A stretch of 64,000 bases of DNA. It comes from Janthinobacterium sp. 344. Lineage in GTDB: Bacteria; Pseudomonadota; Gammaproteobacteria; Burkholderiales; Burkholderiaceae_D. Shown piece after piece: positions 45,221 through 54,305 of this stretch (positions are counted from its first letter, which is position 1; every line of letters starts with the position of its first letter). The notes beneath the pieces were generated by a model. The model had not been told where the DNA came from and searched no databases. It worked only from the letters and a program-made list of their open reading frames with translations. The position numbers and the translations under genes are program-made. The stretch is taken from contig NZ_FOKL01000007.1 of NCBI RefSeq assembly GCF_900112025.1, positions 1 to 64,000 of the forward strand. Direction: 5' to 3'.

Positions 45221-46483
45221 TCAGGTGACGGCATCGCGCTTGGCGGCGATGTCGTAGGCTTGCGTGTCGAGGATGTCGCGCAGGATCTCGACGGCGTCCC
45301 ACACCTCGGCAAAGCTGGTGTACAGGGGCGTGAAGCCGAAGCGCATGATGGCCGGCTCGCGGTAGTCGCCGATCACGCCGCGCGCGATCAGCGCGGCCAT
45401 CACGGCATAGCCGTGCGGGTGGGTAAAACTCACCTGGCTGCCGCGCCGCGCATGGTCGCGCGGCGTGACGAGGCCCAGCGGATGGCTGGCGCAGCGCTGT
45501 TCCACCAGCGCGATGAACATATCCGTCAGGGCCAGCGATTTGCGGCGGATCGCTTCCATGCTCGTTTGCGCAAAGATATCGAGGCCGCATTCGACCAGGG
45601 CCAGCGAGACGATCGGCTGCGTGCCGCACAGGGCGCGGGCGATGCCGTCTGCGGGCGCGAAGCCCGGCTCCATGGCGAATGGCGCCGCATGGCCCCACCA
45701 GCCGGACAGCGGCTGGCGGAAGCGCGCCTGGTGTTTTTCCGGCACCCAGATGAAGGCGGGCGAGCCGGGGCCGCCGTTCAGGTATTTGTAGGTGCAGCCG
45801 ACGGCCAGGTCGGCGCCCGCGCCGTTCAGGTCCAGCGGCACTGCGCCGGCCGAATGGGCCAGGTCCCACAGCGCCAGCGCGCCTTGCGCATGGCAATGGC
45901 CGCTGATGGCGGCCATGTCGTGCTGGTAGCCGGTGCGGTAGTTCACGTGCGTGAGCATGGCGACGGCGCATTCGGCATCGATGGCGTGCGCCAGTTCGTC
46001 GGGACTGTCGACCAGGCGCAGCTGGTAGCCGCGGTCCAGCCAGGCGGACAGGCCTTGCGCCATGTACAGGTCCGTGGGGAAGTTGCTGCGCTCGCTGACG
46101 ATGACTCTGCGCGCGGCATGCGCGCGATCGCTGGCCTGCATCTGCAGGGCGGCGGCCAGGGCCTTGAACAGGTTGACGGAGGTGGTGTCGGTGATCACCA
46201 CTTCGCCCGTGTGCGCGCCCAGCAGCGGCGCCAGGCGGTCGCCCAGGCGCTTGGGCAGGTCGAACCAGCCGGCCGTGTTCCAGCTGCGGATCAGGTCCGT
46301 GCCCCATTCCGCCGCGATGACGTGCTGGGCGCGTGCCAGCGCCGCCGTCGGGCGGGCGCCCAGCGAATTGCCGTCGAGGTAAATCACGCCGGCGGGCAGG
46401 TCGAACTGCAGGCGCAGGGGCGCCAGCGGGTCGTCGAGGTCGCGCGCACTGCAGTCGTGTCGAGAAATCATGGTGGCTTTCAT
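45221..46483 (-). CDS. kynU: Kynureninase
   Basis: 420 aa PLP enzyme cleaving kynurenine to anthranilate and alanine. Visible motifs: [23 protein letters not shown]-equivalent [52 protein letters not shown] and the PLP lysine in [16 protein letters not shown]. The start at 46483 is preferred, with an alternative Met four residues later; the frame is open upstream but not kynureninase-like. It is first in kynU-kynA-hydrolase. The preceding gap is shared with the divergent flhDC promoter region. Confidence 0.94.
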   Translation of the reverse strand: MKATMISRHDCSARDLDDPLAPLRLQFDLPAGVIYLDGNSLGARPTAALARAQHVIAAEWGTDLIRSWNTAGWFDLPKRLGDRLAPLLGAHTGEVVITDTTSVNLFKALAAALQMQASDRAHAARRVIVSERSNFPTDLYMAQGLSAWLDRGYQLRLVDSPDELAHAIDAECAVAMLTHVNYRTGYQHDMAAISGHCHAQGALALWDLAHSAGAVPLDLNGAGADLAVGCTYKYLNGGPGSPAFIWVPEKHQARFRQPLSGWWGHAAPFAMEPGFAPADGIARALCGTQPIVSLALVECGLDIFAQTSMEAIRRKSLALTDMFIALVEQRCASHPLGLVTPRDHARRGSQVSFTHPHGYAVMAALIARGVIGDYREPAIMRFGFTPLYTSFAEVWDAVEILRDILDTQAYDIAAKRDAVT

Positions 46484-46664
46484 GTTGATACTTATCTGGA
46501 TGGCATGATATTGCTTGAGGCTTGAAGTATCACGCGGGAGTCGGCAGTGTAACAAATCCCGTCGATAACGCCAGATAGGCGGCAGGCAAGGCCGCCGAAA
46601 AAGACCCGTCTGCGGGGCGTCAACGAAAAAAATCACGATTTTTAAAATTATTTTCAAAAAACCC

Positions 46665-46691
46665 TAAAGTTCCGCAAAACGCCGCCGTCAA
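46665..46691 (+). promoter_or_regulatory. Sigma-28 (FliA)-type promoter P1 upstream of flhDC
   Basis: TAAA (46665-46668), 15 bases, then GCCGTCAA (46684-46691). This matches the FliA consensus TAAA-N15-GCCGATAA at 10 of 12 positions. It shares CCTAAAGTTCC with P2, 96 bases further down. Confidence 0.6.
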
Positions 46692-46760
46692 CGATTACAT
46701 GAACGGTAAAAAACCGTCAGGCAAGGCGGCAAGTTTCTGAAATATTTTTTAAAACAGGCC

Positions 46761-46787
46761 TAAAGTTCCTGCCGAGACCGCCGTTAC
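46761..46787 (+). promoter_or_regulatory. Sigma-28 (FliA)-type promoter P2 upstream of flhDC
   Basis: TAAA (46761-46764), 15 bases, GCCGTTAC (46780-46787), again with the exact FliA spacing. The predicted flhD leader from here would be about 280 bases. Confidence 0.62.
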
Positions 46788-46922
46788 ATAGCGTAGAAGG
46801 CTTGATTAAGGTCAAGTTGTTGTAAAAAAGTGATATTAAATGCAGGTCAAAAACCAGCCGAATCTGGTGTCCTGCCTGCTTCCAGAATCCGCGCCGCCAC
46901 AGGCGTGCGACCATGATCGAAT

Positions 46923-46943
46923 GGTGTTTGTCAGACAAACACC
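46923..46943. promoter_or_regulatory. 21-bp perfect palindrome in the flhDC leader
   Basis: GGTGTTTGTC-A-GACAAACACC: ten perfectly paired bases each side of a central A, 134 bases before flhD. Too symmetrical for chance; an operator for a dimeric regulator or a leader hairpin. The rest of the 593-base gap (46484-47076) holds the two FliA-like promoters and no supported gene. Confidence 0.6.
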
Positions 46944-47076
46944 TACGGTCCTATCCGTCATTCCCCGACCAAAAATACAGAGCTGCACCTCTGTTGCGTT
47001 TGATGTTGCTCCTGCAGAATGTATCTCACTGGCAACACACACTGCCAGCAGAATTCAACGGATTGAGGAGATGGAA

Positions 47077-47394
47077 ATGACTGCTAACGATATGATGGCT
47101 GAGATTCGCGACGCTAACCTGAGCTACCTGATGCTGGCCCAGCAAATGATTCGTGCAGACAAGGTAACGGCCATCTTCCGTTTGGGCATTGCCGCCGAAA
47201 TCGCCGAACTGATCGAAGGAATGAGCAATGCCCAGATCCTGAAACTGGCTGGCGGCAACATGATGCTGGCCCGCTTCCGTTTCGACGACAGCGCCATCCT
47301 GGGCATGCTGACGAACTACAATAAAGACCGTTCGCTGGCCCAGTCGCATGCCGCCATCCTGATGGCTGGCCAAGGTGTGGAAGAGATCGCTTAA
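47077..47394 (+). CDS. flhD: Flagellar transcriptional activator FlhD
   Basis: 105 aa, the normal FlhD length. MAEIRDANLSYLMLAQQMIRADKVTAIFRLGI is the conserved N-terminal helix block, followed by AAEIAELIEGMSNAQILKLA. ATG 47077 is chosen over 47071 because GAGGAG (47065-47070) then has six-base spacing; at 47071 there would be none. FlhD forms the FlhD4C2 complex with FlhC to activate class II flagellar genes. Confidence 0.96.
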   Translation: MTANDMMAEIRDANLSYLMLAQQMIRADKVTAIFRLGIAAEIAELIEGMSNAQILKLAGGNMMLARFRFDDSAILGMLTNYNKDRSLAQSHAAILMAGQGVEEIA

Positions 47395-47432
47395 GCGTCC
47401 TGATACGTACCCGTACACCTGGAGCAACTAGC

Positions 47433-47993
47433 ATGGCCAAGAAAAGTGTCGTATCGGAAGCGCAGGAAATCCAGCTGGCCATCGAATTGATCCAGCTGGG
47501 CGCCCGTTTGCAATTGCTGGAGACGGAAGTGTCGCTGTCGCGCGAGCGCCTGCTGAACCTGTACAAGGAATTGAAGGGCGTCTCGCCGCCGAAGGGTATG
47601 CTGCCGTTTTCCACCGACTGGTTTCTCACCTGGCAGCCGAACATCCATTCCTCGCTGTTCATCAATATCCATAAATTCCTCGTCGAGCACGCCGGCGCCA
47701 CGGGCATCGAAGCCGTGATGAAGGCGTATAAACTGTACCTGGAGCAAATGCCGCCCGAAGCGGGCGAAGAGCCGCTGCTGTCGCTGACGCGGGCCTGGAC
47801 CCTGGTGCGCTTTTTCAGCAGCAAGATGCTGGCCATGGCGCCCTGTGGCAAATGCGGCGGCAAGTTCGTCGTCAATTGCCTCGACCTCAACGCCGATTAT
47901 GTCTGCGGCCTGTGCCACATGCCTTCGCGGGCCGGCAAGACCAAGAAGGCGCGCGATGAGGCGGCCGCCGCCGCGCCGGGCGCGGTTGCCTGA
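47433..47993 (+). CDS. flhC: Flagellar transcriptional activator FlhC
   Basis: 186 aa. SEAQEIQLAIELIQLGARLQLLETEV at the N-terminus and the zinc site CGKCGGKF...CGLCHMP near residues 137-160 with four cysteines, all conserved in FlhC. It starts 38 bases after flhD with GGAG upstream. FlhC supplies DNA specificity in the FlhD4C2 complex. Confidence 0.96.
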   Translation: MAKKSVVSEAQEIQLAIELIQLGARLQLLETEVSLSRERLLNLYKELKGVSPPKGMLPFSTDWFLTWQPNIHSSLFINIHKFLVEHAGATGIEAVMKAYKLYLEQMPPEAGEEPLLSLTRAWTLVRFFSSKMLAMAPCGKCGGKFVVNCLDLNADYVCGLCHMPSRAGKTKKARDEAAAAAPGAVA

Positions 47994-48016
47994 GTCCCCG
48001 CTGAGATAAAGAACAG

Positions 48017-48051
48017 CCGGAGCCGGTCGCCAGACCGCACTCCGGTTTTTT
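48017..48051 (+). terminator. Rho-independent terminator after flhC
   Basis: CCGGAG (48017-48022) and CTCCGG (48040-48045) enclose an inner GGTC/GACC stem and are followed by six T residues. Confidence 0.85.
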
Positions 48052-48097
48052 CATGCCGGCATCGCTTACACTGGCGTTTTCTTCCTTGAACTTGTCC

Positions 48098-48859
48098 ATG
48101 CTGCAACAGATCCTGCGCGCGCCCGCGCTCAAGGCCATCCTGATCCAGGTGCTGGCCTTTCCCCTGATGTTGCTGCTGGTGTATGGCCTGGCGCGGGCCG
48201 GCGTCGCCATGTCGCTGCTGGCCGTGGCCGGGGTGCAGGGCGTGCTGGCGGCGGCCATCACCTGGCGCGCGGGGCTGGCGCGCTGGTGGTGCGCCATCGG
48301 CCTGCTGTTCGCGCCGGCCCTGCTGGGCGCCAGCCGGCTGGCCTTGCCGCCCGTCGTCTTCCTGCTGGCCTTTCTCTTCCTGCTGAGCCTTTACTGGTCC
48401 ACCTTCCGCACGCAAGTGCCGTTCTACCCATCGGGGCCGAAGGTGTGGCGGGCCGTGGCAGACTTGATCGCCGAGCGGCCCGGCGTGCGCCTGGTCGACA
48501 TCGGCAGCGGCCTGGGCGGCCTGGTGCTGGACCTGGCGCGGCGCCGGCCCGACGGTCAGTTCGACGGCATCGAGCTGGCGCCGCTGCCGTGGCTGGTGAG
48601 CCGCCTGCGCGCGCGGCTGGCGGGCAGCCGCGCGCGTTTCCTGCGCGGCGACTACGAGGCGCTCGATTTCGGCCGCTACGATGTGGTGTTCGCCTACCTG
48701 TCGCCGGCGGCGATGGCGGCCCTGTGGCGCAAGGCGGCAGCGGAAATGTTGCCCGGAAGCATGCTTCTTAGTTACGAATTCAAGATTGCCGCGCGGGCAC
48801 CCGATAAGACCATTGCCACCACAGAGCGTGGCCCCTTGCTCTACATATGGTGCTTTTAA
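48098..48859 (+). CDS. Membrane-anchored class I SAM-dependent methyltransferase
   Basis: 253 aa. Three or four N-terminal membrane helices (about 10-105: LIQVLAFPLMLLLVYGLARA, MSLLAVAGVQGVLAAAI, FLLAFLFLLSLYW), then a Rossmann methyltransferase domain with motif I VDIGSGLGGLVLDLA and the acidic DGIELAP; motif IV is probably YDVVFAYLSPAAM. ATG 48098 was chosen because helix 1 follows closely; an upstream in-frame ATG at 48053 lies within the terminator region. It is inserted between flhDC and motAB. Substrate unknown; a flagellar or envelope component is conceivable. Confidence 0.78.
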   Translation: MLQQILRAPALKAILIQVLAFPLMLLLVYGLARAGVAMSLLAVAGVQGVLAAAITWRAGLARWWCAIGLLFAPALLGASRLALPPVVFLLAFLFLLSLYWSTFRTQVPFYPSGPKVWRAVADLIAERPGVRLVDIGSGLGGLVLDLARRRPDGQFDGIELAPLPWLVSRLRARLAGSRARFLRGDYEALDFGRYDVVFAYLSPAAMAALWRKAAAEMLPGSMLLSYEFKIAARAPDKTIATTERGPLLYIWCF

Positions 48860-49077
48860 GCAATTGTCTGCGTTATTTGCTTGCCCGGAGGACAATCTCA
48901 CGTTATTGTAGTTCCACACGGCATTTTGTTGAAATGGTGTTGAAATGCGGGCCGTTTCAATCTACCTTCAGTTACATTTTTCCGCTGCTCACCGCCCGCG
49001 GCGCCGCCGCCGGCCGCAGGGAGCTGGTTTGAGCATGCCGGGCGCGTCAGCCCGGTCCTAATTGGGAGTCAGGGCAC

Positions 49078-49938
49078 TTGTTAGTCATAATCGGATACAT
49101 CATCGTCTGCGCCTCGGTCTTTGGCGGTTTCGCGCTGGCGGGCGGCCATCTGGCGGCGCTGTTCCAGCCGCTGGAGCTGCTGATGATCGGCGGCGCCGCC
49201 CTGGGCGCCTTCCTTGTTGGTAACAATAACAAGGCCATCAAGGCGACCCTGGCCGCCTTGCCCAGCCTGTTCAAGGGTTCCCGCTATACCAAGGAACTGT
49301 ACATGGAGCTGATGTCGCTGCTGTTCGAAGTGCTGAGCAAGGTGCGCAAGGAAGGCTTGATGTCGATCGAAGGCGATATCGACAAGCCGGAAGAGAGCCC
49401 GCTGTTTTCCAAGTATCCGGCCGTGCTGGCCGACCACCACATCGTCGAATTCATGACCGATTACCTGCGCCTGATGGTGTCGGGCAATATGGATGCGTTC
49501 CAGATCGAAAACCTGATGGACAACGAGATCGAGACGCACCATCACGAAGGCGCCGTGCCGGCCCACGTGATCGCCAAGGTGGGCGATGGCTTGCCCGCCT
49601 TCGGTATCGTCGCCGCCGTGATGGGCGTGGTGCACACGATGGAATCGGTGGGCATTCCGCCGGCCGAGCTGGGCATGCTGATCGCGCACGCGCTGGTCGG
49701 CACCTTCCTCGGCATTCTGCTGGCCTACGGTTTCGTCGGCCCGCTGGCCAGCCTGCTGGAGCAGAAGCTGGAAGAGTCGAGCAAGATGTTCCAGTGCGTG
49801 AAAGTGACCCTGCTGGCCAGCCTGAACGGCTATGCGCCGGCGCTGGCCGTGGAGTTCGGCCGCAAGGTGCTGTTCTCGACGGAACGCCCGACGTTCAACG
49901 AGCTGGAAGACCACATCAAGAAATCGAAAACGAAGTAA
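49078..49938 (+). CDS. motA: Flagellar stator protein MotA
   Basis: 286 aa. Four membrane helices, with the proton-channel helices in LPAFGIVAAVMGVVHTME and LIAHALVGTFLGILLAYGFVGPLAS. The cytosolic loop contains the charged rotor-facing residues (KEGLMSIEGDIDKPEES). It starts at TTG (49078), nine bases after GGGAG; the product then begins MLVIIGYIIVCASVFGGFALAGG, as E. coli MotA does. It forms the stator with MotB, 58 bases downstream. Confidence 0.96.
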   Translation: MLVIIGYIIVCASVFGGFALAGGHLAALFQPLELLMIGGAALGAFLVGNNNKAIKATLAALPSLFKGSRYTKELYMELMSLLFEVLSKVRKEGLMSIEGDIDKPEESPLFSKYPAVLADHHIVEFMTDYLRLMVSGNMDAFQIENLMDNEIETHHHEGAVPAHVIAKVGDGLPAFGIVAAVMGVVHTMESVGIPPAELGMLIAHALVGTFLGILLAYGFVGPLASLLEQKLEESSKMFQCVKVTLLASLNGYAPALAVEFGRKVLFSTERPTFNELEDHIKKSKTK

Positions 49939-49996
49939 GCAGTGAATATACGCCTGGACACCATGAGTCATTTGCAGCACACGGAAGGGGGACGCC

Positions 49997-50974
49997 ATGG
50001 CCGATGAAGGCATGCGCCCGATTATCGTCAAGCGTATCAAGAAGACGGCTGGCGGGCACCATGGCGGGGCGTGGAAAATCGCCTACGCCGACTTTGTTAC
50101 GGCCATGATGGCCTTCTTCCTGCTGATGTGGCTGCTGGGTTCCACGTCGAAGGGCGACTTGAACGGCATTTCCGAATTCTTCAAGACGCCGTTGAAGGTG
50201 GCGATGGCGGGCGGCTCCGGCAGCGGCGAAAGCAATTCCGTGATCCAGGGCGGCGGCCAGGACCTGTCGCGCCAGGATGGCCAGGTGCGCAAGGCGCAGG
50301 AAGAGCAGCAGCGCAAATCGTTCGACCTCAATTCGGCCAAGGCCGCGCTCGAGCGCGAAGAGGGCCGGCGCCTGCAGGCGCTGAAGGCGCGCATCGAGGC
50401 GACCATCGACGCCAACCCCCTGCTGAAAAAATACAAGAACCAGCTGTTGCTCGATATCACCAGCGAAGGCTTGCGCATCCAGATCGTCGACGAGCAGAAC
50501 CGTCCGATGTTTGCGCTGGCCAATGCCAATCTGCAACCCTACACCAAGGAAATCCTGCATGCCATCGGCTCCGTGCTGAACGAGGTGCCGAACCGCATCG
50601 GCCTGTCCGGGCACACGGATTCGACGCCGTACATGAGCGACGCCGGCTACAGCAACTGGGAATTGTCGGCCGACCGCGCGAACGCGTCGCGGCGCGAACT
50701 GATCATCGGCGGCATGAAGGAAGAAAAAGTGTTGCGCGTGGTGGGCCTGGGCTCGGCCGCGCACCTGGACAAGCTCGACCCGTTCAACCCGATCAACCGG
50801 CGCATCAGCATCATCGTCATGAACAAGCGCACGGAAGAGAACGTCCTGCGCGATGGTTCGGCGATGGAGCTGCCGGTGAGCGACGCCGCTTCCGCCGCTG
50901 TCGCCTCGGGACTGGCGGCCGGTGCGCCGCCGGCGGCAGCGCCCGTCCCCAGCCCGGCAGCGGCGAAAAAATAA
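49997..50974 (+). CDS. motB: Flagellar stator protein MotB
   Basis: 325 aa. One N-terminal membrane helix, WKIAYADFVTAMMAFFLLMWLL, carrying the proton-binding Asp in YADF. A plug/linker region follows, then an OmpA-like peptidoglycan-binding domain (about 150-280: ITSEGLRIQIVDEQNRPMFALANA, IGLSGHTDSTPY, NWELSADRANASRREL, NRRISIIVM). The C-terminal tail is Ala/Pro-rich. ATG follows GAAGGGGGA. Confidence 0.97.
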   Translation: MADEGMRPIIVKRIKKTAGGHHGGAWKIAYADFVTAMMAFFLLMWLLGSTSKGDLNGISEFFKTPLKVAMAGGSGSGESNSVIQGGGQDLSRQDGQVRKAQEEQQRKSFDLNSAKAALEREEGRRLQALKARIEATIDANPLLKKYKNQLLLDITSEGLRIQIVDEQNRPMFALANANLQPYTKEILHAIGSVLNEVPNRIGLSGHTDSTPYMSDAGYSNWELSADRANASRRELIIGGMKEEKVLRVVGLGSAAHLDKLDPFNPINRRISIIVMNKRTEENVLRDGSAMELPVSDAASAAVASGLAAGAPPAAAPVPSPAAAKK

Positions 50975-51021
50975 CACGCATGGACCGTCAGCGCGTGGTG
51001 TATTGAAACAATGAGACCTTT

Positions 51022-51570
51022 ATGACAAGAAAGAAAATACTTGGCTCGCATGTAAAACGCCTGCTGTCTGGCGTGTCGGACCATGGCCGCAAGCACTTGA
51101 CGGAGGTGGAAACCGACCTGGTGCAGACCGGCATCTTGCTGGAAGAGGCGATCGAGAAGCTGTCCTTCAATTTCATGGCGATCCACGCGGCCGTCGCGGC
51201 GCAGCAGGACACGATCGCCATGCTGCTCGACGGCGGCGTGCCGCCGGCGGAGCAGCGCGAGAAACTGCTGGCGCTGCAGGATGAGGTGGGGGGCTATGTG
51301 AATGCCGCCATCACCAGCCTGCAGTTCCAGGACATGACCAGCCAGCTGATCGAGCGCACCCTGAAGCGCGTGACGGGCTTGCGCGAGTTCCTCGGGACCC
51401 TGGGCTCGCACGGCGCGGAAATGCTGCCGGAGAGCGACAACGAGGAAATCGTCGCCTTGCTGGGGCGGGTCAGCATGGCGCTGGCGATACAAAGCCTGGA
51501 GTTGCGCAGCGTGCTGCGCAAGGCGGTCAGCCAGCAGCATCTGGAAAGTGGCGACATCGAGCTGTTCTAG
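51022..51570 (+). CDS. CheZ-like chemotaxis protein (putative CheY-P phosphatase)
   Basis: 182 aa, predicted all-helical. The segment ITSLQFQDMTSQLIERTLKRV (about 97-117) matches the CheZ active-site helix pattern FQDLTGQVI: Asp104 and Gln108 have the D-x-x-x-Q spacing of the catalytic pair. It lacks the length of enterobacterial CheZ, and I see no clear C-terminal CheY-docking peptide, although the acidic tail ESGDIELF could serve. It lies between motB and the first cheY, and no cheZ follows the second cheY. Function as phosphatase is inferred. Confidence 0.65.
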   Translation: MTRKKILGSHVKRLLSGVSDHGRKHLTEVETDLVQTGILLEEAIEKLSFNFMAIHAAVAAQQDTIAMLLDGGVPPAEQREKLLALQDEVGGYVNAAITSLQFQDMTSQLIERTLKRVTGLREFLGTLGSHGAEMLPESDNEEIVALLGRVSMALAIQSLELRSVLRKAVSQQHLESGDIELF

Positions 51571-51653
51571 CATGAGGATGCGGAACGCTTGCGGTTGCAT
51601 GGATTGATTAATCAAATACTCGGGCAGGATGCCCGGAATAAGTGGGAGCAAAG

Positions 51654-52019
51654 ATGGCCAAAACGATACTTGCAGTGGACGATTCCAGCTCATTGCGCCA
51701 GATGGTGGCGTTCAGCCTGAAAGCCGCCGGTTACCAGGTGGTGGAGGCCGTGGATGGCCAGGACGGACTGGAAAAAGCCAAGCTGCAAACCGTGGACCTG
51801 GTCTTGACGGACCAGAACATGCCGCGCATGGACGGCCTGGAGCTGATCAAGCTGCTGCGCGAACTGCCGACCTACCAGAAGGTGCCCATCCTGATGCTGA
51901 CGACGGAATCGTCGGACGAGATGAAGTCGAAGGGACGTGCCGCCGGCGCCAATGGCTGGCTGGTGAAGCCGTTCGATCCGCAACGCCTGATCGAAGTGGT
52001 CAAGAAGGTGATTGGCTGA
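51654..52019 (+). CDS. cheY: CheY-like response regulator
   Basis: 121 aa single receiver domain. Acidic pocket DD in ILAVDDSSSLRQM, phospho-Asp in LVLTDQNMPRMDG, Thr in LMLTTESS and Lys in WLVKPFDPQRL. ATG 51654 follows GGGAGC. It lies 43 bases before cheA, so is likely the receiver most directly phosphorylated by it. It differs clearly from the second CheY at 59623 and may have a distinct output, for example as phosphate sink. Confidence 0.92.
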   Translation: MAKTILAVDDSSSLRQMVAFSLKAAGYQVVEAVDGQDGLEKAKLQTVDLVLTDQNMPRMDGLELIKLLRELPTYQKVPILMLTTESSDEMKSKGRAAGANGWLVKPFDPQRLIEVVKKVIG

Positions 52020-52062
52020 TGCCAGCCGCGCAGCGCAACGATGCACATGACGGAGTCACCCT

Positions 52063-54294
52063 ATGACCATCGATATTAGCCAGTTTTTTCAGGTCTTTTT
52101 CGATGAGGCCGAAGAACTGCTGGCTGAAAAAGAACGGCTGCTGCTGGCCGTCGATATTGCGGCGCCCGACGCCGAAGACCTGAATGCCATTTTCCGCACC
52201 GCCCACTCGATCAAGGGCGGCGCATCGACGTTTGGCCTTTCCGACATGAGCGAGGTGACGCATATCCTCGAGTCGCTGCTCGACCGCATCCGTCAGGGCC
52301 AGATGGCCCTGACGGCGGAACACGTCGACGCCTTTTTGGCGGCCAAGGATATCCTCAAGATGCAGCTCGACGGCCACCGCCTGGGCAGCCCCGTCGACCA
52401 GGACGCCGTCGCCAACGTGCGCATGATGCTGCAGTCGTTTTCGCAGGACGTGCCCGTGGCGGCGCTTACGCCCGTCGCGCCGGCTTTCCATACGGCGGAA
52501 AAGGAAGTCGTCAGCCATGCGGGCGGACAGCGCTATCGCCTGGAGCTGCCGAAGATGGAAGAGCGCGAAGTCGATGCGCTGGCGGCCGAACTGGGCTTGC
52601 TGGGCGATGTCGCCGTATCGAGCCTGCCCGATGCGCGCAAGGTGCTGGAAGTGACCACGCATGAAAGCCTGGACGATATCCTGGCCATCTGCTCGTTCGT
52701 GCTCAATCCGGACGACATGGTGATCACGCAGGCGCCGCCACTGGCGCCCGGCGAAGCCGACGCGGCCCAGCTTGCCCGCGCGGCACAGGAAAAGGCCCAG
52801 GGCTACGGCTTCTTCGATCCCCTGCCTGGCGCACCGGCCGCCGCGCAGGCGCCGGCCGACCCTGGCTATGGCTTCTTCCAGCCGCTCGATGAAATTCGCG
52901 CCGCCGCCGGCGTGCAGAGCGACGCCGAACGCGGTTACGGTTTCTTCCAGCCGCTCGAACAGATCCGCGCCGACGCGGCCAAGGCCAATCCGTCGACTGC
53001 GGCCGCCGCGCCCGTGACGGTCGTTGCCGCCGCCGACGCGGAGCAGGACAGGAAGCCTGCTAAGAAAGAGGGCGACAAGGCGGGCGCCGAATCGTCGTCG
53101 ATCCGCGTCTCGATCGAAAAGGTCGACCAGCTGATCAACCTGGTGGGCGAGCTGGTGATCACGCAGGCCATGATCGAGCAGCGCGCCGGCGCGCTCGACC
53201 CGATGCTGCATGAAAAACTGCTCGACAGCGTCAGCCACCTGACGCGCAATACGCGCGACTTGCAGGAAGCGGTGATGTCGATCCGCATGATGCCGATGGA
53301 TTTCGTCTTTTCGCGCTTCCCGCGCATGGTGCGCGACCTGGCGACAAAGCTGGGCAAGAAGGTCGACTTCATCACCAACGGCGCCGCCACGGAACTCGAC
53401 AAGGGCCTCATCGAGCGCATCGTCGACCCGCTGACGCACCTGGTGCGCAACAGTATCGACCATGGCGTGGAAATGCCGGCCGCCCGCGTGGCCGCCGGCA
53501 AGACGGAGGCGGGTCGCTTGTTCCTGTCGGCCAGCCACCAGGGCGGCAATATCATCATCGAAGTGTCCGATGACGGCGCGGGCCTGAACCGCGAGCGCAT
53601 CCTGGCCAAGGCCATGCAGCAGGGCCTGGACGTGTCCGAATCGATGAGCGACGCCGACGTGTGGCAGCTGATCTTCGCGCCCGGTTTTTCCACCGCCGAA
53701 GCCGTCACCGACGTGTCGGGCCGCGGCGTGGGCATGGATGTCGTCAAGCGCAATATCAGCGCCATGGGCGGCGTCGTCGACATCCGCTCGGCGAAGGGCT
53801 TCGGCACGACGATTTCCATCTCGCTGCCGCTGACCTTGGCCATCCTCGACGGCATGTCGATCCGCGTGGGCGACGAGGTGTATATTTTACCGCTGGGCTT
53901 TGTCATCGAATCGCTGCAGCCGGCCGTTGAAGACATCAAGGACATCAGTGGCAAGGGGCAGGTGGTGAAGGTGCGCGGCGAATACCTGCCGCTCATTCCG
54001 CTGTACCAGATGTTCGACATCGCGCCGCGCTTTACCAGCCCGTCGGAAGGCATCTGCGTGATCCTCGAGACGGAAGGGCGCAAGGCGGCGCTGTTCGTCG
54101 ATGACCTGGTGGGCCAGCAGCAAGTCGTGGTGAAGAACCTCGAATCGAATTACCGCAAGGTGGTGGGCATCTCGGGCGCCACCATCCTGGGCGACGGCGG
54201 CGTGTCGCTGATTCTCGACGTCGCCGCCCTGATCCGCTCCTCCCGCCAGCTGGCGGACGAGTCCCTTTTCGCAACACAGACAGATAACAGATAG
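52063..54294 (+). CDS. cheA: Chemotaxis histidine kinase CheA
   Basis: 743 aa. P1 HPt domain with the phosphorylated His48 in [15 protein letters not shown]; a P2-like domain (about 145-235); a linker with three copies of GYGFF(D/Q)PL at residues 247, 268 and 291; dimerisation domain (about 345-410: [25 protein letters not shown]); ATPase domain with [25 protein letters not shown] and [10 protein letters not shown]; and a C-terminal CheW-like P5 (about 600-740: [20 protein letters not shown]). It couples receptors to CheY and CheB. The linker repeats are unusual. Confidence 0.97.
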   Translation: MTIDISQFFQVFFDEAEELLAEKERLLLAVDIAAPDAEDLNAIFRTAHSIKGGASTFGLSDMSEVTHILESLLDRIRQGQMALTAEHVDAFLAAKDILKMQLDGHRLGSPVDQDAVANVRMMLQSFSQDVPVAALTPVAPAFHTAEKEVVSHAGGQRYRLELPKMEEREVDALAAELGLLGDVAVSSLPDARKVLEVTTHESLDDILAICSFVLNPDDMVITQAPPLAPGEADAAQLARAAQEKAQGYGFFDPLPGAPAAAQAPADPGYGFFQPLDEIRAAAGVQSDAERGYGFFQPLEQIRADAAKANPSTAAAAPVTVVAAADAEQDRKPAKKEGDKAGAESSSIRVSIEKVDQLINLVGELVITQAMIEQRAGALDPMLHEKLLDSVSHLTRNTRDLQEAVMSIRMMPMDFVFSRFPRMVRDLATKLGKKVDFITNGAATELDKGLIERIVDPLTHLVRNSIDHGVEMPAARVAAGKTEAGRLFLSASHQGGNIIIEVSDDGAGLNRERILAKAMQQGLDVSESMSDADVWQLIFAPGFSTAEAVTDVSGRGVGMDVVKRNISAMGGVVDIRSAKGFGTTISISLPLTLAILDGMSIRVGDEVYILPLGFVIESLQPAVEDIKDISGKGQVVKVRGEYLPLIPLYQMFDIAPRFTSPSEGICVILETEGRKAALFVDDLVGQQQVVVKNLESNYRKVVGISGATILGDGGVSLILDVAALIRSSRQLADESLFATQTDNR

Positions 54295-54305
54295 GAAAAC
54301 GCACC

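Noticed and set aside
48931..48958. Sigma-28-like promoter before motA (GAAA-N16-GCCGTTTC)
   Set aside because: Both the -35 box and the spacer deviate from TAAA-N15; kept only as a weak possibility.
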